DNA from: an uncultured Bacteroidales bacterium | GTDB taxonomy: Bacteria > Bacteroidota > Bacteroidia > Bacteroidales > UBA11471 | NCBI GenBank assembly: GCA_947625885.1 | Contig: CANQQA010000002.1 | Coordinates: 159,297-223,296, forward strand | Direction: 5' to 3' | Length of the DNA: 64,000 bases | Shown: positions 35,196-43,887 of the stretch, one piece after another | Numbering within the stretch: position 1 is the stretch's first letter | How the letters are laid out: each line of letters begins with the position of its first letter | The notes under the pieces: model-generated | Database searches by the model: none | The model's input: only the letters and a program-made list of their open reading frames with translations | What the model was told of the DNA's origin: nothing | Made by a program: the position numbers and the translations under genes

Positions 35196-36206
35196 TCATT
35201 TGATTTTTTCCATTCCCCAACGATATATTTCATCAATACATGGGGAATTGATATGGTGTTTCTTGCACAATTCTTGAATAAATCGCAATCCGTAAGGAAA
35301 ATCTTCCGTGAAATACCGATTTCTAAAATCCGGAATCCAGCCGCCATGCACTTCTTTCATCGGGGAAAGAATATTTTGGAATGCTGGAATGCTGCGTATT
35401 TTTCGGGTCAAACTTTCGGCATCGGAACTTTCGTAGTAGTCGAGTAGCGTAGGAATGCTTCCCCGAGTTACCGGTAAGACCTCCAGTAGTTTCATAAATT
35501 CGGCATCCATGTCGATGATGATTCGGCTAGCTTCATTCGTCCATTCTCTATAAAATAAGATGTTGTGATTATAGATTTCGCCTTTCCACTCTTTCCACAT
35601 CGAATAAAGTCTTCCTGTATGCAGTATTGGATTGCTGTTAGTTAATGATGCTTCATAATGCGAGTTGAGCAGAGAGGTGGGAGTGAGCCATAATTTTTCA
35701 ACGGTTTTTCTGAAATCCTCTGTATCGGAAATGTTTTCTGTTGCAATGGCAATTTTCGATTTGTAGCCAAGTAAGGTTGCAGAGCGTCCGTATTCCGTTG
35801 TTCTGGCAATAAAGGGAGTCCGCTGAAATCCGAACAGTTTTGCTTTTGTTCCCAATATGCGATGAGCCGTAAAAAAGAAACCTGTGCTGCATACTATCGA
35901 ACCGACGGTGGCATTTTCTATATAAGGCTTGATGTTGTGCAATACATATTCAATGGCAAATCCGGGTAAACATAAAAAAATAATGTCGTTACCGGGCGCC
36001 ACATCTTCGGCATTGTTGCTGACGGTGTGCAGATTCCCTGTATATTTCTTGCCGTTCAAGTCTTCCGCGACGATTTGGGTATTCCACTTTTCGGGGTGGC
36101 GTGTAAGCATATTTACCTGACAGTTGCTTTGCGAAGCCAGTACACCGGCGCAAACATGCGCCAGATTGCCGCCTCCCACAATACAGATTTTCACAAATCT
36201 CCCCAT
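35196..36206 (-). CDS. NAD/NADP octopine/nopaline dehydrogenase-family protein
   Basis: A 336-aa cytosolic oxidoreductase of the opine dehydrogenase type. The N-terminal Rossmann motif is ICIVGGGNLAHVCAGVLA (7-24), followed by NDIIFLCLPGFAIEYVLHNIKPYI. The C-terminal octopine-DH domain includes ILHTGRLYSMW (a conserved His-Thr-Gly) and WTNEASRIIIDMD. Opine dehydrogenases reductively join an amino acid and a keto acid. The substrate is unknown. Its ATG overlaps the aminotransferase stop (TAATG). The enzyme therefore acts with the nucleotidyltransferase/aminotransferase pair, perhaps building an amino-containing head group for a surface glycan. Confidence 0.85.
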   Translation of the reverse strand: MGRFVKICIVGGGNLAHVCAGVLASQSNCQVNMLTRHPEKWNTQIVAEDLNGKKYTGNLHTVSNNAEDVAPGNDIIFLCLPGFAIEYVLHNIKPYIENATVGSIVCSTGFFFTAHRILGTKAKLFGFQRTPFIARTTEYGRSATLLGYKSKIAIATENISDTEDFRKTVEKLWLTPTSLLNSHYEASLTNSNPILHTGRLYSMWKEWKGEIYNHNILFYREWTNEASRIIIDMDAEFMKLLEVLPVTRGSIPTLLDYYESSDAESLTRKIRSIPAFQNILSPMKEVHGGWIPDFRNRYFTEDFPYGLRFIQELCKKHHINSPCIDEIYRWGMEKIK

Positions 36207-37165
36207 TATTTATCCAACGATTTGAGAGCCTCTATCAACTTCGCATTGTCCGCATGGCTGCGGACGGCTATGCGCAGATATTGTTTTCCGTCGAAACCGA
36301 TTTTATCGGAGCAGTCCTTGACAAGAATATTTTGTTCTTTGAGCAGTCGTATGACGAGGTTTGCCGCTTTGAGGGGCGGCAATACTTCGGCAAGAAAATA
36401 ATTAGCCTGCGAGGGCATGATGCGAAGGGAGGTTATCGAACGGAGTTTTTTCTCGAAATCCGTACGCTCTTCGATGAATTTGACGCACGCTTTCTTGTAA
36501 TCTTTTTCGTACTTGGTAAATATCTGCATGAAAAATTCGGCAAAGGAGTTGAGGTTCCAGATACTTACCTCTTTTTTCATGTTTGCAATCATTGCCTTGT
36601 CGCTCGACGCCATGATTCCCAATCGCAGCCCCGGCACTCCGTAACTCTTTGATATGGACTTTATGACGACCAAATGGGGATATGTTTCGAGAATGTCGTC
36701 CCGTAGTAGGGTACAGGTCGCCCATTGTTCGCTGAAATCTGCAAAACTTTCATCTATAACCAGCCGTATATTCGACTTTTCACACCATGCGGCAAGCGAC
36801 AGCATATCGTCGAAAGGAATGAAATTGCCCGAAGGATTGTCCGGATTGATGAGCAAGAGGGTATCTACATGATGCGTGCCGAAATACTTCATCAAATCAT
36901 GGGCGGTGTAGCGATATTCATCGTTATTCGGAATGAAAGCGACAAGCGTGTTTTTTACCAGCCGGTTGGGATATTCCTCGAAAGTCGGTCGGGTAATGCC
37001 CACTTTGCCTTCGGTCGTTTCCATAAGTATTTTGATAAGTTCTGCGGCGCCATTGCCCGGAATGATATAGTCTTCGCTTACGCCCCAACATTTGCTGGCA
37101 AGCAGCGTATTGATTTTCATTCCGGAAGGGTATTCCGTCAGCAATGTCTTGAAATTCGCCTGCAT
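36206..37165 (-). CDS. Class I/II aminotransferase module (C-terminal half of a split fusion)
   Basis: A 319-aa fold-type I PLP domain resembling HisC/CobD. It has GNGAAELIKILME, INPDNPSGNFIPFD, VIDESFADF and the PLP lysine motif SISKSYGVPGLRLG. Length and start are short for a stand-alone enzyme. Read with one T fewer in the run at 37191-37198 (coding strand), the frame joins the upstream nucleotidyltransferase through NPFFSSSKIVDEMQANF, giving a 604-aa bifunctional protein. That layout resembles fused NTP-transferase/aminotransferase proteins known in bacteria. ATG 37165 could still start a separate polypeptide. The opine dehydrogenase gene follows with a 1-bp overlap. Confidence 0.8.
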   Translation of the reverse strand: MQANFKTLLTEYPSGMKINTLLASKCWGVSEDYIIPGNGAAELIKILMETTEGKVGITRPTFEEYPNRLVKNTLVAFIPNNDEYRYTAHDLMKYFGTHHVDTLLLINPDNPSGNFIPFDDMLSLAAWCEKSNIRLVIDESFADFSEQWATCTLLRDDILETYPHLVVIKSISKSYGVPGLRLGIMASSDKAMIANMKKEVSIWNLNSFAEFFMQIFTKYEKDYKKACVKFIEERTDFEKKLRSITSLRIMPSQANYFLAEVLPPLKAANLVIRLLKEQNILVKDCSDKIGFDGKQYLRIAVRSHADNAKLIEALKSLDK

Positions 37166-37166
37166 T

Positions 37167-38021
37167 TCATCGACGATTTTCGACGACGAAAAAAAAGGGA
37201 TTTACAAGGTAGCAATAATCCAGCATTTGTGGAAATCGCCAATAGCCGCCATAGCGTCCGTAATACTTGCGAAGTATATCTTCTTCTTCGGCAAACAGCG
37301 CTTCGGCAATATCCAAATCCTGTTTGTCGTCTATTTCGTACCATTTTTTGCCGGAAACGGGCAAGGCTTTCAATTCGTGCGAGTTGAGAAACGAAATAAT
37401 GCGCAATACGTTTTCATAGTATTCGTTGTTGCCCACGACCTTACAGTAGGCATCGAGAAAAGGCACATACTTTGTGGCGCTGAAATCTTTTGAAAATTTA
37501 TAGATGTTCATCGTCTTGTAGTAATTGCCGGTTTCTCCGTATTTGAACGCATCTTTGGTTATGAAATTTACGATGTTGTTGTCTTCGTCGATTCTCACCA
37601 TCGTGCCGTCCATCCACGTTTCGTATTTGCTTACAAGAGCCAGATTGGGATAGGGATTGTCGAGCAGCATCTCGAATATACCGTCATCGAATATGAGATC
37701 GCTCTCCACGAGAAGGGTATCGTCTTCTTGCAACTGTTGCTTGACCAAAGCCAACGAATAGATGTTGTTGGTTTTGTCATAGACCGGATTGGTGGCGTAT
37801 TCTATCTTCAAATTGTCATATTTGTTGCCGAGATAGTCCATGAGTTTCTTGCCTTCATAGCCCACGACGATAACCACCCGATTGAGATTCAATTTGTTTA
37901 ATTGAGTCAACATTCTGTCTATCAATGGTGTGCCATTTACCGGTACCATACATTTGGTATTGTGCTCGGTATATTTTCCGAGCCGCTTACCCATGCCTGC
38001 CGCCAATATGATTGCTTGCAT
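37167..38021 (-). CDS. Sugar/choline-type nucleotidyltransferase (N-terminal half of a split fusion)
   Basis: A 284-aa MobA/LicC-like NTP transferase. AIILAAGMGKRLG opens the protein, with the nucleotide-binding Lys in TKCMVPVNGTPLID. VESDLIFDDGIFE holds the metal-binding Asp, and a WYEIDDKQDLDIAE motif follows. It probably activates a phospho-compound with CTP or another NTP. The frame is open to 38156, but that start lies upstream of the predicted promoter, so the ATG at 38021 is used (leader about 88 nt). The last residues FFVVENRR are out-of-frame sequence after the T8 run. With T7 the protein would continue into the aminotransferase. Confidence 0.82.
   Translation of the reverse strand: MQAIILAAGMGKRLGKYTEHNTKCMVPVNGTPLIDRMLTQLNKLNLNRVVIVVGYEGKKLMDYLGNKYDNLKIEYATNPVYDKTNNIYSLALVKQQLQEDDTLLVESDLIFDDGIFEMLLDNPYPNLALVSKYETWMDGTMVRIDEDNNIVNFITKDAFKYGETGNYYKTMNIYKFSKDFSATKYVPFLDAYCKVVGNNEYYENVLRIISFLNSHELKALPVSGKKWYEIDDKQDLDIAEALFAEEEDILRKYYGRYGGYWRFPQMLDYCYLVNPFFFVVENRR
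37191..37198 (-). repeat. T8 homopolymer splitting the nucleotidyltransferase-aminotransferase gene
   Basis: Eight A on the plus strand give CCC followed by eight T on the coding strand. With eight T the first ORF stops 22 nt later. With seven T both halves are in frame. It may be a phase-variable site, a slippage site, a fixed mutation or a base-calling error. Confidence 0.75.
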
Positions 38022-38115
38022 ATCTTTTTTGCTAAAATCGAACGAGAAGCATTTGCAGCCGATTTCTATCGAATGACCGTGTTTTGCATTCTCGTATCTT
38101 TGTGTAATAAAGTCA

Positions 38116-38142
38116 CAAAGATACGTTTTTTTTACAAGTAGA
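38116..38142 (-). repeat. 27-bp promoter-proximal repeat, nucleotidyltransferase copy
   Basis: Identical to 35127-35153. On the minus strand it supplies a TATCTTTG -7 box at 38116-38123, which probably starts the nucleotidyltransferase/aminotransferase/opine-dehydrogenase transcript. Confidence 0.65.
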
Positions 38143-38198
38143 TGTGTTGTAGGCAAAAATAAATGAATTTTACTTTTTTGCCCGAAGCGACGGCGTAA

Positions 38199-40670
38199 TT
38201 ATTCGAACTCGACGACGGTGATGCCTGCTCCGCCGAATTGCACGTGTTCATCGTGAAAATCGCGTATGCCCGCCACGCCTTTCAGGTATTGGCGCACGAG
38301 CTGCCGCAGAATGCCCGTGCCTGTGCCGTGCAGAATGCGCACCTGCTCGGCGCCCGTCTGTATGGCGTCGTCGATGTAGTAGATGACCGCTTGCAGGGCT
38401 TCGTCGCCTCTCATGCCGCGAATGTCTATCTCCCGACGGAAGTGTAGCTGCTTGTCCCGCATACTGTTGGCGGTATCTTCGCTCACGAAGGTGGCTTTTG
38501 CCGTCTGATTCCGTTTTATCCGGTTAGGGCTTGTTTTTTCGAGCAATTCGGTTTTTACGGTCGTTTTCACCTGCCCGAAGACGACGGTTGCCTTTTTCCC
38601 GTTTATCTCCACCACCTCGCCGGCGGTCGATTGCCCTTGCAGGCACACGGCGTCGCCTACGGCGATGACGCTTTCCGCCGGTGCGGGTTTGAGCTCTTTC
38701 TTGGGTCGGTTTTTCTTTTCCTCTTTCGCCTTTATTTTGGAAATCTTGCGGGCAATGGCATCGTCGTCGCTAGTGTCTGTTGTCAGCCCGCTTTTGAACG
38801 CAGCCAACTCCTGTCTTGCTTTTCGGGTTTTCTCCTTTTCGGCGTCGGCTTCTTTTATTGTGCGTATGGTATTTTCGATGCGGGCGTTTGCTTCGGCGAC
38901 GAGTTGCTCGGCTTTTTCTTTGGCTTCTTTGAGAATGCGCTTGCGCTCTTTCTCAATCGCTTGTAAATCTGCTGAATACCGCTCGGTGATTTCGTCGAGC
39001 TGCTTTTCCCGCAGGCGGATATTCTGACGTTTGTTTTCCCAATACCGTTTGTCCCGCACGATGTCTTGCAGGTATTTGTCCATGTCGATGTAGTCGGAGC
39101 CCACTTTTTCCGATGCGTCGGCGATGACCTCTTCGGGCAGCCCGATTTTACGGGCTATCTCTATGGCGAACGAGCTGCCCGGATTGCCGATGGAGAGCTT
39201 GAACAGCGGCTGCATCAGGTGCCGGTCGTAGAGCATGGCGCCATTGACGATGCCGGCGGTATCTTCGGCAAAATGTTTCAGATTCTGGTAATGCGTGGTG
39301 ATGACGCCGAAAGCCTCTTTCCGGTTGAAGCGGTCGAGCAGCGCTTCGGCTATGGCGCCGCCTATCTGCGGCTCGGTGCCGCCGCCGAATTCGTCGATGA
39401 GCAGGAGGGTGGCGTTGTCGCAGTTTCGGACGAAAAATTTCATGTTCGTCAAGTGCGAACTGTACGTACTTAGGTCGTTTTCAATTGATTGTTCGTCGCC
39501 GATGTCGATAAAGATGCGCTCGAAGATACCCGTATGCGAATTTTCGTAAACCGGTATCAACATACCGCACTGCAACATATATTGCAACAGTCCCACCGTT
39601 TTCAGACACACCGATTTGCCGCCGGCATTCGGACCCGAAATGAGCAGTATGCGCTGTTTCTCCGTGAGCGTTATGTCGAGCGGTACGACCTGTTTCTGCT
39701 GTTTTTTCAACGCCAGATACAGAAGCGGGTGCACGGCATGATACCACTCTATCTGCCGGCACTCCTCCACGTGCGGAAGCAACCCGTTTATTTCCGTTGC
39801 CAACAGAGCTTTGGCGCGGATAAAATCAATGTCGGCAAGAAATTCGTACGATTGCAGCAGGTCGGGCAGGGTGGGGCGCAGTTCGTCGGTGAATCGGGTG
39901 AGAATGCGCACGATTTCTCGCCGTTCCTCCCCTTCGAGTTCCCGCACGCGGTTGTTGGCTTCCACCACTTCGGCAGGCTCCACATATACCGTTTTTCCGC
40001 TCGCCGACTCGTCGTGCACGATGCCCTGAATGCGGCGTTTGTAGGCAGGGCTTACCGGTATGACCAGCCGACCGTCGCGCAACGACGGAGCCACGTCTTT
40101 ATCGACAAAACCGTCGCTTTGCGCCTTTTTCAGAATCAGATTCAGACTGCGCGATATGCCTGCCGTCGTCCGGCTCAATTCGCGGCGAATCTCCGCCAAT
40201 TCCGGCGACGCATTATCTTTCACACGACCGAATTTGTCGATGATTCGGTCGATTTTCACCAGCAGCTGCGGAAATACCGCCACGTTGCTCGCCAGCGATT
40301 GCAGGTGCGGGTAGGGGCGTTCGGTTTCTTCATCGTCAGGCACCAGAAAATGCACGATGCCGTTTATCGTTTCGAGCGACCGCCGCAGGTCGAAAAGTTC
40401 GGATTCATCGAGAAAAGTCCCCTCGATGCGCACGTGCTGCAACGACGGGCGCACGTCGAAAAAATTGTCCGACGGAAAATTTTCCTCCGCCGACAGCAGC
40501 CGGCAAAATTCCTCCGTTTCCCGTAACCGCGCGTCGATGTCGGCAAACAAAGTCATAAACTTCATTTGCTCCACCCGCTCTTCGCCCAACGGGCAAAGGC
40601 AGCGGTCGGCAATCAACCGGCGTATCTTGTCGAACCCGATTTTTTCTTCAAAATTCTGCGGATAAAACAC
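38199..40670 (-). CDS. mutS2: MutS2-family ATPase with Smr domain
   Basis: An 823-aa DNA- or ribosome-acting MutS2. The N-terminal clamp and lever regions start FYPQNFEEKIGFDKIRRLI. Walker A is ISGPNAGGKSVCLKT near residue 345, Walker B is LLLIDEFGGGTEP, and a long coiled coil rich in Lys/Glu follows (about 500-640). A KOW-like segment precedes the C-terminal Smr domain with IDIRGMRGDEAL and HGTGTGILR. MutS2 suppresses recombination or rescues collided ribosomes. The GTG at 40670 is preferred over the upstream ATG, because a TACCTTTG -7 box at 40695-40702 would place the start of transcription inside the longer frame. Confidence 0.93.
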   Translation of the reverse strand: MFYPQNFEEKIGFDKIRRLIADRCLCPLGEERVEQMKFMTLFADIDARLRETEEFCRLLSAEENFPSDNFFDVRPSLQHVRIEGTFLDESELFDLRRSLETINGIVHFLVPDDEETERPYPHLQSLASNVAVFPQLLVKIDRIIDKFGRVKDNASPELAEIRRELSRTTAGISRSLNLILKKAQSDGFVDKDVAPSLRDGRLVIPVSPAYKRRIQGIVHDESASGKTVYVEPAEVVEANNRVRELEGEERREIVRILTRFTDELRPTLPDLLQSYEFLADIDFIRAKALLATEINGLLPHVEECRQIEWYHAVHPLLYLALKKQQKQVVPLDITLTEKQRILLISGPNAGGKSVCLKTVGLLQYMLQCGMLIPVYENSHTGIFERIFIDIGDEQSIENDLSTYSSHLTNMKFFVRNCDNATLLLIDEFGGGTEPQIGGAIAEALLDRFNRKEAFGVITTHYQNLKHFAEDTAGIVNGAMLYDRHLMQPLFKLSIGNPGSSFAIEIARKIGLPEEVIADASEKVGSDYIDMDKYLQDIVRDKRYWENKRQNIRLREKQLDEITERYSADLQAIEKERKRILKEAKEKAEQLVAEANARIENTIRTIKEADAEKEKTRKARQELAAFKSGLTTDTSDDDAIARKISKIKAKEEKKNRPKKELKPAPAESVIAVGDAVCLQGQSTAGEVVEINGKKATVVFGQVKTTVKTELLEKTSPNRIKRNQTAKATFVSEDTANSMRDKQLHFRREIDIRGMRGDEALQAVIYYIDDAIQTGAEQVRILHGTGTGILRQLVRQYLKGVAGIRDFHDEHVQFGGAGITVVEFE

Positions 40671-40694
40671 GACCCTAAACACTTGAAACAGCGA

Positions 40695-40702
40695 CAAAGG
40701 TA
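40695..40702 (-). promoter_or_regulatory. Putative -7 box for mutS2
   Basis: TACCTTTG on the minus strand, 24 bp upstream of the GTG start at 40670. It decides the start in favour of GTG. No good -33 box is visible. Confidence 0.5.
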
Positions 40703-40735
40703 ATAAAAAATCTCCACGCTGCCACCCATACTCCG

Positions 40736-40773
40736 AAAACAAAAAGCGGGAAAGGAGCCGGCTCCTTTCCCGC
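40736..40773 (-). terminator. Terminator of the polysaccharide operon
   Basis: A perfect 14-bp inverted repeat (40746-40759 with 40760-40773), followed on the minus strand by TTTTTGTTTT. It lies 24 bp after the stop of the last glycosyltransferase and separates the operon from mutS2. Confidence 0.92.
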
Positions 40774-40797
40774 AAGAATTCCTATAACAATAATTTA

Positions 40798-41568
40798 TTA
40801 TTTGAAATATTTTACAAGACCAAATATAAAATATGTAATCATATAATAATAGGCAAATAATATTGGCGTATGTAATTGATTTCGTATAACATTCCAATGT
40901 CCTCTAAACATGGCGATTTTATTTGCCGATCGAGAGTTTTTCGATTCTCGATAAAGAGCCGTAATCTTTTTTAAGTTATATGCTGTATAACCTTTTTTCA
41001 ATAAGACCAACCAAAAATAATAATCTTCTTGAGGAATTTGTTTGAAGCGTGTCGTTCCTATTATCTTGCGATCGACAAGTGAAGTCAGAATAGGTATAGA
41101 GTTCGATTTTAGTAGATTATTATATGTTGTTGTATCTCTTGTACGCACAATTCGATTATTGCAGATTCCTTTCCAATTCATTTTTTCATAAAAGGAATAA
41201 ATCAGTGGATATGAATGTTCCCTTATAAAATTGATTTGTAATTCCAACTTGTTCGGCAGCCAAATATCATCACAATCCAAAAAAGCGATATAATTTCCGC
41301 GTGATTGTTCAATACCTATGTTGCGAGGTATGGACGGACTGCCCGACGGCTTTTCTGTCCGGAAATATTTGATACGAGAATCTCGTAATGCGTATTCTTT
41401 AATTATACGCGCAGAATCATCTGTAGAGCAGTCGTCGACAATCAGCATTTCCCAATCGCCAAACGTTTGTGCTATTACAGATTCTATACAATCGGCAAGA
41501 TAAGCCGACCCGTTATAACAGGGGGTTATAACAGAGATTACAGGTATGTGTATCGCATTTATTATCAT
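40798..41568 (-). CDS. Glycosyltransferase family 2
   Basis: A 256-aa GT-A glycosyltransferase, the last gene of the polysaccharide operon. It opens VISVITPCYNGSAYLADCIES (10-30), with the nucleotide-binding VDDCSTDDS (about 44-52) and the DxD-type motif AFLDCDDIWLPNKLE near 94-108. The acceptor-side motif QEDYYFWLVLLKKG follows. The extreme C-terminus is hydrophobic and may associate with the membrane. Its ATG overlaps the upstream glycosyltransferase stop by 4 bp. It probably adds one sugar to the lipid-linked repeat unit, but the sugar specificity is not readable. Confidence 0.92.
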   Translation of the reverse strand: MIINAIHIPVISVITPCYNGSAYLADCIESVIAQTFGDWEMLIVDDCSTDDSARIIKEYALRDSRIKYFRTEKPSGSPSIPRNIGIEQSRGNYIAFLDCDDIWLPNKLELQINFIREHSYPLIYSFYEKMNWKGICNNRIVRTRDTTTYNNLLKSNSIPILTSLVDRKIIGTTRFKQIPQEDYYFWLVLLKKGYTAYNLKKITALYRESKNSRSANKIAMFRGHWNVIRNQLHTPILFAYYYMITYFIFGLVKYFK

Positions 41569-42650
41569 CTTTTTTCATTAATTAAATAGCGGATATATTC
41601 CTTTAATCTCATACTAATTGCGTCAAAAGAAAATAATTTATTGAATATTTCAAGTGAATTTTCATTTATCAAAGGGGTAGGAGGCAGGTTATTTATTGTA
41701 TTTATATAATCATGGGCATCATTACATAATTTCCCTACTTTATTTATAACATTTTGGGGTATTCCCTGAAAAGCCTCTATAGTTCCTATAATATATTTGC
41801 CATACCTTAATCCCTCTACTACTTTTGTTTTTAGTCCTGAACCCGAGAATATAGGTGCGAGTACAGCAAGGGCATTAGAATAATACGGCAACAAATCATC
41901 AATAACACCTACCATTTCAACATTGTGAGGAAGATTCTGCTTATCGCGGTACACTTCACAGATATCTCCGACAACTTTTATGGGATATTTAATTTTATTT
42001 GCGACATCGTTTATCAGAAAATTCATTCCTTCACAATTCGCATAAAATTTAGAACCAATAAACAAGACATACGGCGATGTATTCAAACTTGATTCACATA
42101 TAGCAGCCTGTAAAGTAGATTTAGAGATAGAATCAAATGCTGTTGGTAACAACATATCTGCAGGTCTTCCATAAATTTTCAAAAGGTCATCACTATCTCT
42201 TTCATTTACAGTAAAACATACGGTTGCATATTTGATACAGAGTTTTTCATTATGCCGGATATAATTTATCATTATCTTATCTTGTAATCTGCCCGAATAT
42301 TTGTATTTTCCCCAATAATATATATACTCGACATTATGAAAAAAACAACATATTTTGAATTGACGTTCAGCGGCATATCTTAGATATTCCCCGTAATATG
42401 AACCATCAAAAAACAATAATTGATAATCTTCGGAAAGATGACGCTTTAATTCTGCGGCAAGCTTAATTGTATTTCCGTAGCTTTCTCGGAAAATAATATT
42501 CTTAAGTCTGGTCATTAAAGTTGGAGTCGGAATAAGGAATTCTATCACTTCTGCTCCAATAGATTGTAGTAAACGAAGATTTTTTCTTGTACCTACACTG
42601 CCGCCGTCCTTTTTATTTCTATAGTCTCGGCAAATAAAAAGAATTCTCAT
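41565..42650 (-). CDS. Glycosyltransferase, GT4/GT-B type
   Basis: A 361-aa protein that starts RILFICRDYRNKKDGGS, an N-terminal pattern shared with the glycosyltransferase at 46860-47996 (FIATSDIHKKDGGG). The C-terminal half shows the GT-B nucleotide-sugar region, with VLAPIFSGSGLKTKVVEGLRYG and a Glu in the EX7E-like area. The ATG at 42650 is chosen because it starts the conserved strand, although the frame is open to 42689. The local sequence is clearly AT-rich. It is cotranscribed with the GT2 gene downstream. About 180 bp of AT-rich sequence separates it from the phase-OFF glycosyltransferase upstream, and I see no promoter there. Confidence 0.82.
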   Translation of the reverse strand: MRILFICRDYRNKKDGGSVGTRKNLRLLQSIGAEVIEFLIPTPTLMTRLKNIIFRESYGNTIKLAAELKRHLSEDYQLLFFDGSYYGEYLRYAAERQFKICCFFHNVEYIYYWGKYKYSGRLQDKIMINYIRHNEKLCIKYATVCFTVNERDSDDLLKIYGRPADMLLPTAFDSISKSTLQAAICESSLNTSPYVLFIGSKFYANCEGMNFLINDVANKIKYPIKVVGDICEVYRDKQNLPHNVEMVGVIDDLLPYYSNALAVLAPIFSGSGLKTKVVEGLRYGKYIIGTIEAFQGIPQNVINKVGKLCNDAHDYINTINNLPPTPLINENSLEIFNKLFSFDAISMRLKEYIRYLINEKR

Positions 42651-42832
42651 AAAATTTTGATTAATGGGTATATCTATTTTTATCCACAATGCAAAAAGAA
42701 CAAACTACATAGTTGTTTTTAAGATATCGAAATCCATATAGTTGCCTCTTGTTTTGAGGGAATATTTTTCTGGGATCAGTCTATCAACGATAAGAGAGAA
42801 TGATAGATAGGAACATAAAGCATAAGCGTATT

Positions 42833-43841
42833 TCATATTAGCATATGTTTTACTCTTTCAGAGAAAGCTTCAAAATTATTCGCTACTCCATAATTGCGAC
42901 ATCGTGCTCGCATATCACGATATTCTGTTGCAGTAAGATTCAGGAGTTGTGTTGCTTTATTCTGAAAGTCCAATTTGTCTCCAGCTTTATAAAACAGACC
43001 TATTCCGAGCTTTTCTATATCTATACCTATGTTAGAATTATCAGACATCAGAATCGGAAGACCCATACCTAAGGCATCTACAAAACTGGTCAATCCTTTC
43101 AAAGAATTTTCAGTGGTTATATTAGTTATCAGTGGAATAACAGCAAATTTACTTCGATTATACAAATTCATTACTTCTACATCTGAAATCGTATTACTTC
43201 CATTGATACCGTCTATAACCATGTAACGATTTGTTAAATTCGGTATTATTTTATTAAAAAGAAGATGGTCTCTATGGGTTTTCCCTGCAGAAATGAAATC
43301 GTAAGTACAATCTTTTTTCTCTGTATAATATTGATTGTAAAAATCCATATCCGGACCCCAAAAGAGATAACAACTATTTGATTTATCGGAATATTTAATA
43401 TAGGTCTCTTTTGAGATGAAAATCATTTTATCGTATTGGTCTGTAAATATCAATTTTGACCCGGGGTGATGAATGATGCTAACAATCTTATATTTTTTCA
43501 ATTTCAGTTTCTTTGCAAGTAGAAAAAAGACATCTCTACCAGAAAGAGCGGAATATACGATATCTACATTATGATATTTGAGAAAAAGATACATATTAGC
43601 TAAGATGCTTCCAATGATTCCCTTAGATTTGCACCATTTGGGTACAGGTGAGATAAATACACGTAAACCATTGATTATCACCCCCCCCCCGATAACGATT
43701 GAATGCTGGAGAAATGTCTTGAACTCCCTTTAAAAGATTAGTCATTCCCCAGAAATGATTTGCTGGATATTTTTTTTCAATAACATCAGTCCAAGCTTTT
43801 GTATCACAGGCATAGTCATTGATGTATAACAGTTTCTGCAT
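42833..43841 (-). pseudogene. Glycosyltransferase frameshifted at a G10 tract (phase OFF as sequenced)
   Basis: Two overlapping frames make one gene. The N-terminal part runs from ATG 43841 (MQKLLYINDYACDTKAW) to residue Gly53 or so. A run of ten G then shifts it into a frame that stops at 43623. The C-terminal part, in another frame, begins VIINGLRVFISPVPK and carries a GT-B-like C-terminus (SFVDALGMGLPILMSDNSNIG) down to 42833. With nine or twelve G the halves join into about 336 aa. As sequenced only a 72-aa truncated peptide would be made, unless slippage restores the frame. It is likely a sugar-adding enzyme that can switch on and off. Confidence 0.8.
43681..43690 (-). repeat. G10 tract in a glycosyltransferase gene
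   Basis: Ten C on the plus strand, ten G on the coding strand. G9 or G12 restores the open frame. G10 is out of frame. Confidence 0.85.
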
Positions 43842-43887
43842 ATTATTTGCTTTATTTTAGAAGATTAAATACTAATTCTATTATATC

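Noticed and set aside
35111..35347. 78-aa minus-strand ORF before dxs
   Set aside because: It lies across the dxs promoter and the 3' end of the opine-dehydrogenase gene in another frame. The similarity of its end to the 38156 extension comes from the shared 27-bp DNA repeat.
38022..38156. Upstream start at 38156 for the nucleotidyltransferase
   Set aside because: The extra 45 residues overlap the predicted -7 box and the 27-bp promoter repeat, and do not resemble the family N-terminus.
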